Part shown: positions 43,868 to 52,301 of the stretch, one piece after another | How the letters are laid out: each line of letters opens with the position of its first letter | Numbering within the stretch: position 1 is the stretch's first letter | DNA from: Bradyrhizobium canariense | GTDB taxonomy: Bacteria; Pseudomonadota; Alphaproteobacteria; Rhizobiales; Xanthobacteraceae | DNA: 64,000 bases | Reading direction: 5' to 3' | Assembly (NCBI RefSeq): GCF_019402665.1 | Contig: NZ_VSST01000015.1 | Location: 1 to 64,000, forward strand | Program-made: the position numbers and the translations under genes | The notes under the pieces: model-generated | Told to the model about the DNA's origin: nothing | What the model saw: the letters and a program-made list of their open reading frames with translations, nothing else | The model's database searches: none

Positions 43868-44128
43868 TTAGAAGCACTCGTCATCCACCGGCACGCGCTC
43901 GGCCGGGACAGGCTCGGCCGCGCGCCCATTCGGGGCGCGGCCGGCTCCGAGATGCCGGACCCATTGTGTCGCCTCGGCGAGCTGGCGCTCGACTTGGTGC
44001 ACCTCGTCGTAGGTCATGCCGCCGGCCAGATCGCGGAGCTGGTGTTGCTCGCAAAATTGATGCAGGTCGCGCGCCAAGCTGAGCAGCCGGCCTGCGCGTG
44101 CGTAGGGAGTAAGAGCGCGTTCAGACAT
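43868..44128 (-). CDS. Small protein, unknown
   Basis: The ATG at 44128 gives 86 residues (MSERALTPYARAGRLLSLAR); the frame extends to 44176 with no signal. A central helical stretch (HQFCEQHQLRDLAGGMTYDE, then QVERQLAEATQWVRHL) precedes a proline-rich acidic tail. It is 12 bp upstream of the following small gene and probably starts the overlapping cluster. Confidence 0.5.
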   Translation of the reverse strand: MSERALTPYARAGRLLSLARDLHQFCEQHQLRDLAGGMTYDEVHQVERQLAEATQWVRHLGAGRAPNGRAAEPVPAERVPVDDECF

Positions 44129-44266
44129 TCTCGAACCTCTTGTAGGAGGGAAGACGCCGGCCCAGGCTATGGACACCCTGGGCCGGCGCTGTGCCGCGCG
44201 GCGTACTTCCGGCCGGCGGCGGCTGCGCCGTCCGAGGGAGACTGCCTCCTCGGCGGCTGCAATCGT

Positions 44267-44509
44267 TCAGTAGGGTTCGGCTTCTGAGCCGTCCGCGGAT
44301 TTCGCGTCGGGTAAGTGCTCGAGCCACACTCCGATCGCGTCGCGCATCACTAGGAGACGACGCCCATGCTTCTTCGCCGAGAGCGCGCCCGTGTTGATCG
44401 CCTGGCGCGTCGCCGTCAAACCGACACCGGTGAGGGCACTGACCTCTTCAGGCGTGAGAGCTAAACGGTGAGCGAGCGGCACGGCGTTCTTTGGACCAAA
44501 CTTGTTCAT
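44267..44509 (-). CDS. Excisionase-type helix-turn-helix protein
   Basis: The 80 residues contain ALTPEEVSALTGVGLTATRQ and AINTGALSAKKHGRRLLVMR, the compact MerR/AlpA-like winged helix of excisionases, in which the second helix and the GRRLLVMRDAI wing bind DNA. It lies about 0.9 kb downstream of the integrase on the same strand, the usual place for a recombination directionality factor. It could switch the island toward excision or regulate the integrase. The family call rests on pattern. Confidence 0.75.
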   Translation of the reverse strand: MNKFGPKNAVPLAHRLALTPEEVSALTGVGLTATRQAINTGALSAKKHGRRLLVMRDAIGVWLEHLPDAKSADGSEAEPY

Positions 44510-44673
44510 GTCGACAGACCTTCCTGCCCGCGCGGAACACTCCGCGCTGCTAGTCGCGCTAGATTGTCTTGTATGATTGCGGACGATGCGGGTTACGCTC
44601 TAATGAAGCGAAACTGATTTGGTTTGCCGTTTTGGTCTAGTGTAATAATGGGAGTGGAGACGCAGCCCGTTCT

Positions 44674-45327
44674 TTACACGAACGAAAGTCTCGCCGCGAT
44701 CTTGCGGATGATCGGACGAGCAGAGTTTGCATCTCTGATCTGTTCGCGGCCCCGCCTCAAGATGGGGTTGGCAGCAGCGACCAAAAAGTCCGCGACAATA
44801 CCTTTGCCACTCTTCGGTATGCTCTTCCCAAGTTCGCGAGCCCAAAAGGTCAGCAGGACGCCGACGACACGCTCCTTGCCCGCCGGGCCATTTAAGAGCT
44901 CGGGGTCAGAATAGAATTCAGCGTCTTGCTGAGCTCTTTCGCGGACTGAACGAAGTGTGTCTCTCATTTGGGCGACGTTCTTCTCCAGCGGAGGCAATGT
45001 CTCCGCAATCCACTCGCCGAGACTATGATCAAAGTGCCGTAGCGAAGCAGGACGAAGGACGTCCCGCGCTGAAAGGTTCTCGGTTAGAGCCAGAAGGTGA
45101 TCAACAGCTTTTACGATTTTCCGACGCAGATTGAGATCACTTGCAAGCTCCGTGTTTCTTCGCGGATTGGTGACAAGCTCATTCATGTACTCGGTCGTTG
45201 CCTTCTCGATTGCCCGGCGCAGAGCTTCGGTATGAGTTTCTCCTACGCACTCGACTACCTGCTTCCATTCGGATGGCGTGAAGGACGATGCGGGCAGCTT
45301 CCGAAGGGTGGTTTTTCTCTGTGTCAT
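44674..45327 (-). CDS. Island protein of unknown function next to the integrase
   Basis: The 217 residues begin MTQRKTTLRKLPASSFTPSE and are predominantly helical, with one charged coil (EKNVAQMRDTLRSVRERAQQ) and a region GPAGKERVVGVLLTFWAREL near residue 150, followed by a basic end. No signal peptide or motif is visible. It lies 70 bp downstream of the integrase on the same strand. Function is not recognised. Confidence 0.55.
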   Translation of the reverse strand: MTQRKTTLRKLPASSFTPSEWKQVVECVGETHTEALRRAIEKATTEYMNELVTNPRRNTELASDLNLRRKIVKAVDHLLALTENLSARDVLRPASLRHFDHSLGEWIAETLPPLEKNVAQMRDTLRSVRERAQQDAEFYSDPELLNGPAGKERVVGVLLTFWARELGKSIPKSGKGIVADFLVAAANPILRRGREQIRDANSARPIIRKIAARLSFV

Positions 45328-45397
45328 TCGGCCGCCTCGGGCTTGCCGCGCGATGTCGCGAACTGCATCACCGCGCCGCGTTGTTTGACATCGCTAG

Positions 45398-46633
45398 TCA
45401 CGCAACCACCCGCAGGTTCGGACGCTTAACGGGCGGCTTGTCGGCCTTGCGCGGCAGGATAAAGTCGGCCCACGCTTCGAGGACCTCGCGGCGTCGATCG
45501 AGCATTTCGCTGGTCCAGTAGGACAGCTCGGCCTCGTCGCCGACGCGGTGCGAGAGACAGAATTCTAGTACCTCGCGGCGGAAGTTATGATCTCGGTCGT
45601 CAGCACCCCAATTGCGGAACGTGGTGCGCATGCCGTGCATCGTCGCGGCGAAGCCGGCGCGCTTGATCGCGCCGACCAAGGCGTTGGCTCGGAACGGTTG
45701 GTGCCCATCAGCATGGTTAGACGGGAACACGTATCGGCCGACGTTCGGCATCGACTGGATGATTTTTATGGCCGGATCACTGAGCGGGACAAGGTGCGGC
45801 TTCGGATCGACCTCGCCCTTGATCTTCATTTTCTCAGCGGGGACGAGCCAGGTCCGCTTCGTGAGGTCGAGTTCGTCCCATTCCATCCTGCGGATCTCTT
45901 GGCTGCGGGAGCAGCACAGGATGCCGACCTCGACGCAGCGCGCGACCGGATAGGGGTCATATGCCAGCGCCGCCATGAGTGCCGGCGCGCGCTCATAGTT
46001 GACCGATGCGTGGCCCTTCTTTCGGTTGAGCTTCCGCGGCGAGGGCAGGAGGTGCTTGAGGTTGTCGCGCCATGCGGCCGGGTTCTCGCCAGTCCGGTGT
46101 TTCTCGACCTTCGCGGCGCTCAGCACGCGCTCCAGCCGCTCGCGCGTGCGGCCGGCGCTGACGGGCTTCTCCCACCAGATCGGCTTGAGCGCCTCGAGGA
46201 CGTGCGTGGCGTCGATCTCGTGGAGCTTCTTGTCGTGGAGCTTGGACACATCGCGCAGCGATCGCGCCCAGGCCAGCACCTCCTCATTCTGCCCGCTGCG
46301 GCCGCGCAGCCACTCGGCCGCCTTCGCCTTCCAATAGGTCTCTAACGTCATGTCGCCCTTCGCGGCGAGCTGCTTTTTGTGGCGGGGATCCGCGCCATCC
46401 TTCTTTAGCGCGAGGCGGTACTCGCGCGCCTGGTCGCGGGCAGCCGTCAGCGTCAGTTCGCCGGGCTTGTCGCCCACGGCACCGAATTCCATCATGGCGC
46501 GCTTCCCGTCAGGCGCGGTGAACCGGAACCCCCACACCCGCTCGCCAGTGTCCCTGACGATTAGATAGAGCCCGCCGCCGTCGGCGTGGGCCCCAGGTTG
46601 CTTCGATTTAACTTGGCTGGAATTGAGTGCCAT
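45398..46633 (-). CDS. P4-type tyrosine recombinase (island integrase)
   Basis: The 411 residues have the DUF4102-like N-terminal domain of P4-family integrases (ADGGGLYLIVRDTGERVWGF). The catalytic domain carries R243 (CSRSQEIRRMEW), H333 and R336 (HGMRTTFRNWG), H362 (CLSHRVGD) and the nucleophile Y372 (SYWTSEMLDRRREVL); the hairpin lysine is K268 or K270. All needed residues are visible, so it should be active. It starts 209 bp from the right att copy and faces inward. Instead of a tRNA gene, the target is the overlap of a response regulator and histidine kinase gene. Confidence 0.93.
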   Translation of the reverse strand: MALNSSQVKSKQPGAHADGGGLYLIVRDTGERVWGFRFTAPDGKRAMMEFGAVGDKPGELTLTAARDQAREYRLALKKDGADPRHKKQLAAKGDMTLETYWKAKAAEWLRGRSGQNEEVLAWARSLRDVSKLHDKKLHEIDATHVLEALKPIWWEKPVSAGRTRERLERVLSAAKVEKHRTGENPAAWRDNLKHLLPSPRKLNRKKGHASVNYERAPALMAALAYDPYPVARCVEVGILCCSRSQEIRRMEWDELDLTKRTWLVPAEKMKIKGEVDPKPHLVPLSDPAIKIIQSMPNVGRYVFPSNHADGHQPFRANALVGAIKRAGFAATMHGMRTTFRNWGADDRDHNFRREVLEFCLSHRVGDEAELSYWTSEMLDRRREVLEAWADFILPRKADKPPVKRPNLRVVA

Positions 46634-46648
46634 CCTACGGTTCCCCCT

Positions 46649-46703
46649 GCTTACCGCCCTCCGTCACGGATCATTTGGGGTGAGTAAGCTGGTCGCTTAC
46701 CGT
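46649..46703. repeat. Candidate arm-type sites, right end
   Basis: GCTTACCG occurs at 46649-46656 and again at 46695-46702 (within CGCTTACCGT, matching the left end at 22704). GTAAGC-TGGTC-GCTTAC at 46684-46700 forms an inverted repeat around one copy. These lie between the integrase start and the right att copy. Binding by the integrase is inferred. Confidence 0.45.
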
Positions 46704-46841
46704 TTGCTGACCAATTCCCCCGCGCGGCCGGCGATGGTGGATGATATCAGACGGGAGCTGGCGGTCGCAAGTCTCTGAAATAACGGGCTAATTCGACACG
46801 TGACGATGGCTGACGATGCTCCACAGACCACTTCAAACCGG

Positions 46842-46859
46842 TACATGATCCGTGACGGC
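46842..46859. repeat. attR: 18-bp direct repeat at the right island end
   Basis: TACATGATCCGTGACGGC is identical to 22636-22653. The bases that follow (ATTCGGTAA) still contain the original last codons of the response regulator (MIRDGIR, stop at 46866-46868), overlapping the start of the kinase gene. This makes the right copy the ancestral junction. Confidence 0.88.
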
Positions 46860-48306
46860 ATTCGGTAAACTCGTCCGCACCACGGCATTCCGGCTGACGC
46901 TGGTCTATTTGCTGCTGTTCGCGATGTTCGCGGCCTCGCTGCTGGCCTATTTCGCCTGGAATACGCGGCGGCTGATCACCGAGGAAATCACGCAGACGGT
47001 CAATGCCGAGACCTCGGAGATCAACGAGATCTACGGCCGGCGCGGCTTGCGCGGTCTCGTGCTTGCGATCGAGTACCGGGCGCTGCGCCCGGGCGCCAAT
47101 CTCTACCTCGTGACCACGCCGACCGGGCAGGCGATCGCCGGCAATGTCGGCTCGCTGGCGCCCGGTGTGATGGCGACGCGCGGCTGGTCGGAGACGGCAT
47201 ATCGGCGCATCGAGGATGCGGACGAGCGCGACCATCGCGCCCTGGTGCGCGTCACCGAGCTCGAGAATGGCTTCCGGCTTCTGATCGGCCGCGACCTCGC
47301 CGAGCGGCGGCGCCTGTTCGGCATCGTCGCCAAGGCCGCGCAATGGTCGGTGCTGATCGTCGTGGTGCTTGGCCTGGGCGGCGGGATCTTCGTCGCGCGC
47401 AGGGTGCTCAGGCGCATCGACGCCATGTCCGGGACGGCCCATCGCATCATGACCGGCGATCTCAGCGAGCGCCTGCCGGTGGGACGCAGCGGTGACGAGC
47501 TCGACCGCCTCGCCGAAAACCTCAATGCCATGCTGGAGCGCATCGAGGCGCTGATGGCGGGGCTGAAGGAGGTCTCCGACAACATCGCCCACGATCTCAA
47601 GACGCCGCTGACACGCTTGCGCAACCGCGCTGAGGAGGCGCTGGCGAAATCAGGCAGCGAGGCCGATTACCGCGCCGCGTTGGAGCGGACCATCGAGGAA
47701 TCCGACGGCCTGATCCGTACCTTCAACGCGCTGCTGATGATCGCGCGCGCCGAGTCCGGTCAGGCGCGCGGCAACATGGACGATTTCGACGCTGCCGATG
47801 TCGCACACGGCATCCACGAGCTCTACGAGCCGCTGGCTGAAGACGACGGCATGACGCTGAAGGTCGAGGCCGATCCGACGCCGGTGCACGCCAACCGCGA
47901 ACTGATCAGCCAGGCGCTCGCCAATCTGGTCGAGAATGCGATCAAATACGGCAAGCCGGTCGCGCCAACAGGTGGAACCGTGGTCAGCCTGGATTCAAGG
48001 CAGATCGCGATCGAGGCGAAACGCGAGGGCGACCAAGTGCTGCTCAGCGTCACCGATCGCGGCCCCGGTATCCCCGAGGCCGACCGCAAGCATGCCGTCG
48101 AGCGATTCGTGCGGCTTGAAGCCAGCCGCACGCTGCCGGGCTCCGGCCTCGGCCTCAGTCTCGCCTCCGCGGTCGCGACGCTGCATGGCGGCGAATTGCG
48201 GCTGGGCGATGCCCATCCGGGCCTCGTCGCCACGCTGGTGCTGCCGGCGCTCGCGGGCGACAGGGTTGCTCCTCCAATACCGGATGTGCCACAGAAGGTG
48301 GCATGA
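46852..48306 (+). CDS. Sensor histidine kinase displaced from its response regulator
   Basis: The GTG at 46852 lies inside the att repeat and begins MTAFGKLVRTTAFRLTLVYL. There is a first membrane helix (residues 14-34), a periplasmic domain, a second helix near 165-185 and a HAMP linker. The H-box is DNIAHDLKTPLTRLR with H247, and N and G boxes follow (NLVENAIKYG, DRGPGIPEADR, GSGLGLSLA). In the uninterrupted arrangement the GTG overlapped the regulator gene by 17 bases. Now the upstream sequence is island DNA without a visible ribosome binding site. The end overlaps glnE by ATGA. Confidence 0.92.
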   Translation: MTAFGKLVRTTAFRLTLVYLLLFAMFAASLLAYFAWNTRRLITEEITQTVNAETSEINEIYGRRGLRGLVLAIEYRALRPGANLYLVTTPTGQAIAGNVGSLAPGVMATRGWSETAYRRIEDADERDHRALVRVTELENGFRLLIGRDLAERRRLFGIVAKAAQWSVLIVVVLGLGGGIFVARRVLRRIDAMSGTAHRIMTGDLSERLPVGRSGDELDRLAENLNAMLERIEALMAGLKEVSDNIAHDLKTPLTRLRNRAEEALAKSGSEADYRAALERTIEESDGLIRTFNALLMIARAESGQARGNMDDFDAADVAHGIHELYEPLAEDDGMTLKVEADPTPVHANRELISQALANLVENAIKYGKPVAPTGGTVVSLDSRQIAIEAKREGDQVLLSVTDRGPGIPEADRKHAVERFVRLEASRTLPGSGLGLSLASAVATLHGGELRLGDAHPGLVATLVLPALAGDRVAPPIPDVPQKVA

Positions 48307-51290
48307 ACCACTCCGCGCCGGGAAACGCGGACAAGCATGGTGAGAGACTTGCCGCACGCTTCGCGGAGGCTCCCCATATTGCCGCTTCCGTCACCGACCA
48401 AGGACGTTTTGAAAGCTGGCTGGCCGAGCTCGAGCCCGCGCAATTCACTCGCCTTGAAGCGCTGCTGGCTCACCGCTTCGCGCGGGACATCCTGGCCGGC
48501 ATCGCGGAATTCTCGCCTTATCTGTTTGAGCTGCTGCGCGCTGATCCGCAACGTCTGATCCGGCTGCTGGAATGCGATCCGGATGCGCATCTCGCCACGC
48601 TGGTCGCGGAGGCGAACGGCGCGGTGCTCGCGGCATCCGACGAAGCCGAGGTGATGCGGCTGCTGCGCCGCATGAAGGCGGAGGCCGCGCTCCTGATCGC
48701 ACTGTGCGACATCGGCGGGGTCTGGCCGGTGACGCGGGTGACCGCAGCGCTCACCGATGTCGCGGTGTCCTCGGTGCGGGCGGCGCTTCAATACCTGCTG
48801 CGGCAGGAAGCCGCACGCGGCAAGCTCTCGCCGCCCAATCTCGAGGCGCCGGAGGAGGGCTGCGGGCTGATCGTGCTTGCGATGGGCAAGATGGGCGCAG
48901 GCGAGCTGAACTATTCCAGCGACATCGATCTCATCGTGTTTTTCGATCCCGACAATACGACGCTCGCCGCCGATATCGAACCCCAGCCATTCTTCGTGAG
49001 GGTGACGCAGGGGATGGCACGCATTCTCCAGCAGCGCACCTATGACGGCTACGTCTTCCGCGTCGATCTGCGCCTGCGTCCCGATCCATCCTCGACGCAG
49101 GTGGCGATTTCGCGCGACGCCGCGCTGAACTATTACGAGCGTGAAGGGCGCACCTGGGAGCGCGCCGCGATGATCAAGGCGCGAGCCTGCGCCGGCGATC
49201 CCAGGGCGGGCGAGGCGCTGCTCGCGGAGATCGCGCCCTTCGTCTGGCGCAAGCATCTCGACTTCGCCGCGCTTGCCGACGTTCACGACATGAAGCGGCA
49301 GATGCAGACCTATCGCGGCCAGAGCGAGGTTGCGGTCGAAGGGCATAACGTGAAGGTCGGGCGCGGCGGAATCCGCGAGATCGAGTTCTTCGCCCAGACC
49401 CAGCAATTGATTGCCGGGGGGCGACATCCCGAACTGCGCGTACGGCCGACGCTCGCCGCGCTCGGCGTGCTCGCTTCCAGCAACTGGATCACGGTTGCGG
49501 CGCGCGACGAGCTGACCACGGCGTACCAATTCCTGCGTCGGGTCGAGCATCGCCTCCAGATGATCGCAGACGAGCAGACCCATACGCTGCCCGAGGACAA
49601 GGAGGTGGTCGAGCGTTTCGCCTGGTTCTTCGGCTATCCGGATCGCGAGGCCTTTGCCCGCGACCTCTTGCGCCAGCTCGAGATCGTCCAGGGCCACTAC
49701 GAAAAACTGTTCGAGGGCGACGATCCGACCGGCACGGCCAAGCTGCCGGCGCTGGACTACAGTGCGGGTCCCGACGATCCGCGGCTGCTTCAGTATCTGG
49801 CCACGCTCGGCTTCAAGAAGCCTGCCGCCGTCGCGCAGACCGTGCGTGACTGGATCACCGGCGAGTACCGCGTGTTCCGCGTCGAGGCGACGCGAAACGC
49901 ATTCGTCGAATTCGTGCCGGCCCTGATCGACGGTCTCGCTCATGCCGAGGAGCCGGATCGGGCCGTCGTGGCGTTCGACCATTTCCTTGGAGCGCTTCAG
50001 CGCGGCGGCCGGCTGATCACGCTGCTCGGCCAGAATCGCGATCTCGTCGCGCTCGTGGCGCTGGTGCTGGGCGCAGCGCCCCGGCTCGGCGAGATGCTGG
50101 CGCGGCAGCCGCAGCTCATGGACGGCCTGATTGATCCGCGCTTCTTCGGCGCCATGCCCGACAGGCAGGAATTGTCGGGGCGACTTGCGACGACGGTGCA
50201 GGATGCGGGCTCTTATGAGGAGTTCCTCGACCGCCTGCGCCTGTTCGGGCAGGAGAGCCTGTTCCTGATCGGCACGCGCATTCTCTCAGGCACGGTCTCG
50301 GCACAGCAGGCGAGCACGGCCTTTGCCGACGTCGCCGAGGGCATCGTCCATACCGTGCATGGCCTCGTCGCCGACCGTTTCGCCGCCCAGCATGGCCGGA
50401 TCAAGGGGCAGGAGACCGCCATCATCGCGATGGGCCGGCTCGGCAGTCGCGAGATGACTGCGTCGTCCGATCTCGACCTGATCCTGCTTTACGATTTCGA
50501 CGGCGACAATCCGGACTCCGACGGCGCGAAGTCATTGCAAGGTGCGCATTATTTCGCCCGCTTCACCCAGCGCCTGATCAGCGCGTTCACGACGCGCACC
50601 AATTACGGGGTGCTTTACGAGATCGACATGCGGTTGCGCCCCTCGGGGCGCGCCGGCCCCGTGGCTTCGAGCCTCGTTTCGTTCGCGGACTACCAGGCCA
50701 ACGAGGCCTGGACCTGGGAGCACATGGCGCTGACCCGTGCGCGCGTCGTGTCGGCTTCGCCCGAATTCCGGGAACGGATTGAACGCGTCATCCGCGATGT
50801 CCTGACCCGTCGCCGCGATCCCGCAATCACCGCCAACGATGTTGCCGATATGCGGCGTGCGATCGCCCAGGAGAAAGGCGAGGCCGATTGCTGGGATCTG
50901 AAATATGCCGCCGGCGGCATGGTCGACATCGACTTCATCGCGCAATATCTCCAGCTCGTACATGCTCACGAGAAGCCGGAGATTCTCGACGTCGCCAGCA
51001 TGCAGGTGCTGGAAAATGCATGCAGGCTCGGCGTGCTCGCGCAATCGGAGACCGAGATATTGCGGGCCGCGGCGCGGCTCTATCACGACCTGACGCAAAT
51101 CCTGCGGCTCTGCGTCAGCGACCGGTTCAAGCCGGAAACCGCCGGCACCGACCTTCTGCGCGTGATGGCACGCGCGGGCGATGCGCCGCATTTCTCCTCG
51201 CTGGAGGCGCGCGTGAAGGAGACGCAGAGCGAGGTGCGCCGTGTCTTCAAGGCGCTGCTGGAAGGGACGTCGTCGGCTTCAGCGAGGTGA
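48303..51290 (+). CDS. glnE: Bifunctional glutamine synthetase adenylyltransferase/adenylyl-removing enzyme GlnE
   Basis: The 995-residue protein has the two nucleotidyltransferase domains of GlnE. The N-terminal one (GAGELNYSSDIDLIVFFD, near residue 198-215) is the deadenylylating half. The C-terminal one (GSREMTASSDLDLILLYD, near 716-733) is the adenylylating half. Each is followed by a helical GlnD-UR-type region and a hydrophobic linker. GlnE modifies glutamine synthetase according to nitrogen status and PII. The start overlaps the kinase by four bases, so expression is tied to that gene and therefore now to island sequence. The 3' end overlaps convergent fdsD by 44 bp. Confidence 0.96.
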   Translation: MNHSAPGNADKHGERLAARFAEAPHIAASVTDQGRFESWLAELEPAQFTRLEALLAHRFARDILAGIAEFSPYLFELLRADPQRLIRLLECDPDAHLATLVAEANGAVLAASDEAEVMRLLRRMKAEAALLIALCDIGGVWPVTRVTAALTDVAVSSVRAALQYLLRQEAARGKLSPPNLEAPEEGCGLIVLAMGKMGAGELNYSSDIDLIVFFDPDNTTLAADIEPQPFFVRVTQGMARILQQRTYDGYVFRVDLRLRPDPSSTQVAISRDAALNYYEREGRTWERAAMIKARACAGDPRAGEALLAEIAPFVWRKHLDFAALADVHDMKRQMQTYRGQSEVAVEGHNVKVGRGGIREIEFFAQTQQLIAGGRHPELRVRPTLAALGVLASSNWITVAARDELTTAYQFLRRVEHRLQMIADEQTHTLPEDKEVVERFAWFFGYPDREAFARDLLRQLEIVQGHYEKLFEGDDPTGTAKLPALDYSAGPDDPRLLQYLATLGFKKPAAVAQTVRDWITGEYRVFRVEATRNAFVEFVPALIDGLAHAEEPDRAVVAFDHFLGALQRGGRLITLLGQNRDLVALVALVLGAAPRLGEMLARQPQLMDGLIDPRFFGAMPDRQELSGRLATTVQDAGSYEEFLDRLRLFGQESLFLIGTRILSGTVSAQQASTAFADVAEGIVHTVHGLVADRFAAQHGRIKGQETAIIAMGRLGSREMTASSDLDLILLYDFDGDNPDSDGAKSLQGAHYFARFTQRLISAFTTRTNYGVLYEIDMRLRPSGRAGPVASSLVSFADYQANEAWTWEHMALTRARVVSASPEFRERIERVIRDVLTRRRDPAITANDVADMRRAIAQEKGEADCWDLKYAAGGMVDIDFIAQYLQLVHAHEKPEILDVASMQVLENACRLGVLAQSETEILRAAARLYHDLTQILRLCVSDRFKPETAGTDLLRVMARAGDAPHFSSLEARVKETQSEVRRVFKALLEGTSSASAR

Positions 51291-51480
51291 GCGCCTCGCG
51301 CACGTTCGGCTCCAGGCCCACGCCGCCGGCATCGAGATGGGCGAAGATCGCGCGCTTCATCCGCGGGTCCCAGAACTTCTTGATGTGGTCGGCGATCCCC
51401 GGCACGGCCTTGTCGTGGCCCTGGCTTCGGAAGAACGTGCCGATCTGGTTGGCCATGTAGATCAGGCGGTCAGGCGACAT
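51247..51480 (-). CDS. fdsD: NAD-dependent formate dehydrogenase delta subunit
   Basis: The ATG at 51480 gives 77 residues (MSPDRLIYMANQIGTFFRSQ), including WDPRMKRAIFAHLD near the middle, both typical of FdsD. The small subunit is needed for the soluble molybdenum formate dehydrogenase to mature. The start overlaps the end of fdhD by eleven bases. The 3' end overlaps glnE on the other strand by 44 bp. Confidence 0.92.
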   Translation of the reverse strand: MSPDRLIYMANQIGTFFRSQGHDKAVPGIADHIKKFWDPRMKRAIFAHLDAGGVGLEPNVREALTSLKPTTSLPAAP

Positions 51481-52297
51481 CGGCAACCTCCGTGGCATGA
51501 CGGGCGACAACCCGGCCGCCATGCGAAAACACTTCGAACCCGTCCTGGCGGGCAATGGCAATCAGCGTGATGCCGGCGGCCTCCGCGGTGCGCACCGCAA
51601 GGGCAGTCGGCGCAGAGACGGCGACCATCACCGGCGCGCCGATGGCGGCGGTCTTCTGCACCATCTCGACCGAGACGCGGCTCGTCAGCAGCACGATGCC
51701 GCCGCTTGCAGGCGTGCGGCTGCGCGCCAGCGAACCGGCGAGCTTGTCGAGCGCGTTGTGGCGGCCGACATCCTCGCGCAGCGCGACGATACCACCGGCA
51801 GGCGACCAGAACGCGGCGGCGTGAACGGCGCGGGTTTGCAGATTGATCGATTGCAGCGGTGCGATGGTCTGCATCGCCGCCATCACCTGTTCGGGCGCAA
51901 ACGTCTGTCCCTGCGACACGACGGCCGCAGGCCGCACAGCTTCGGCAATCGAGTCGATGCCGCAGATGCCGCAGCCGGTCGGGCCGGCGACGTGGCGGCG
52001 GCGCTCGCTGATGCGCGCGACGTCTTCAGACGCCAGCCACATGCGGAGCTCGATGCCGTCGTCGAGGCGGACGATTTCGAGCGACTTGATGTCATCGACG
52101 GATTTGATCATGCCTTCGTCCAGGCTGAACCCGACCGCAAAATCTTCGAGGTTCTGCGGCGTTCCCATCATGACGGCGTAGGTGCCGCCATTGTAGGTCA
52201 GCGCCAGCGGCGTCTCCTCCGGGATCAGCCGCGCTCCTTCGGTCGCGACACCGTCGCGCCAGATCTCGCGGTCGATGGCCTGGACCGGCACGTGCAT
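51470..52297 (-). CDS. fdhD: Formate dehydrogenase accessory sulfurtransferase FdhD
   Basis: The ATG at 52297 gives 275 residues (MHVPVQAIDREIWRDGVATE). The conserved cysteine pair lies in TGCGICGIDS (near residue 119-122), and the signature GRHNALDKLAG follows. FdhD passes sulfur from the cysteine desulfurase to the molybdenum cofactor, which is needed for formate dehydrogenase activity. The gene sits 4 bp downstream of fdsA. It is called fdsC in some species. Confidence 0.94.
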   Translation of the reverse strand: MHVPVQAIDREIWRDGVATEGARLIPEETPLALTYNGGTYAVMMGTPQNLEDFAVGFSLDEGMIKSVDDIKSLEIVRLDDGIELRMWLASEDVARISERRRHVAGPTGCGICGIDSIAEAVRPAAVVSQGQTFAPEQVMAAMQTIAPLQSINLQTRAVHAAAFWSPAGGIVALREDVGRHNALDKLAGSLARSRTPASGGIVLLTSRVSVEMVQKTAAIGAPVMVAVSAPTALAVRTAEAAGITLIAIARQDGFEVFSHGGRVVARHATEVADVA

Positions 52298-52301
52298 GCC
52301 G

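Larger units (their letters stand above)
22636..46859. mobile_element. Integrative genomic island of about 24.2 kb
   Basis: The block is bounded by an 18-bp direct repeat and has a P4-type integrase facing inward from the right end. Its codon use is visibly less GC-biased than the flanks in several genes (notably the 1646-residue protein and the HEPN genes). It interrupts a conserved degP-regulator-kinase-glnE order exactly where regulator and kinase genes overlapped by 17 bases. Most genes are on the minus strand. Contents: integrase, excisionase-like HTH, overlapping small genes, two large palindromes, decayed ParB-like remnants, rhizobial small hypotheticals, and probable defence cargo. 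No relaxase, coupling protein, type IV secretion, capsid or terminase genes are visible, so it is probably an integrative element that needs help to move. Confidence 0.9.

Noticed and set aside
43610..44128. Toxin-antitoxin pair
   Set aside because: The gene size and overlap are suggestive, but neither product shows a toxin fold and the chain has at least four members.
47823..49982. 719-codon minus-strand open frame
   Set aside because: It lies opposite the kinase and glnE, which have clear domains and a four-base overlap; its composition is histidine- and arginine-rich.
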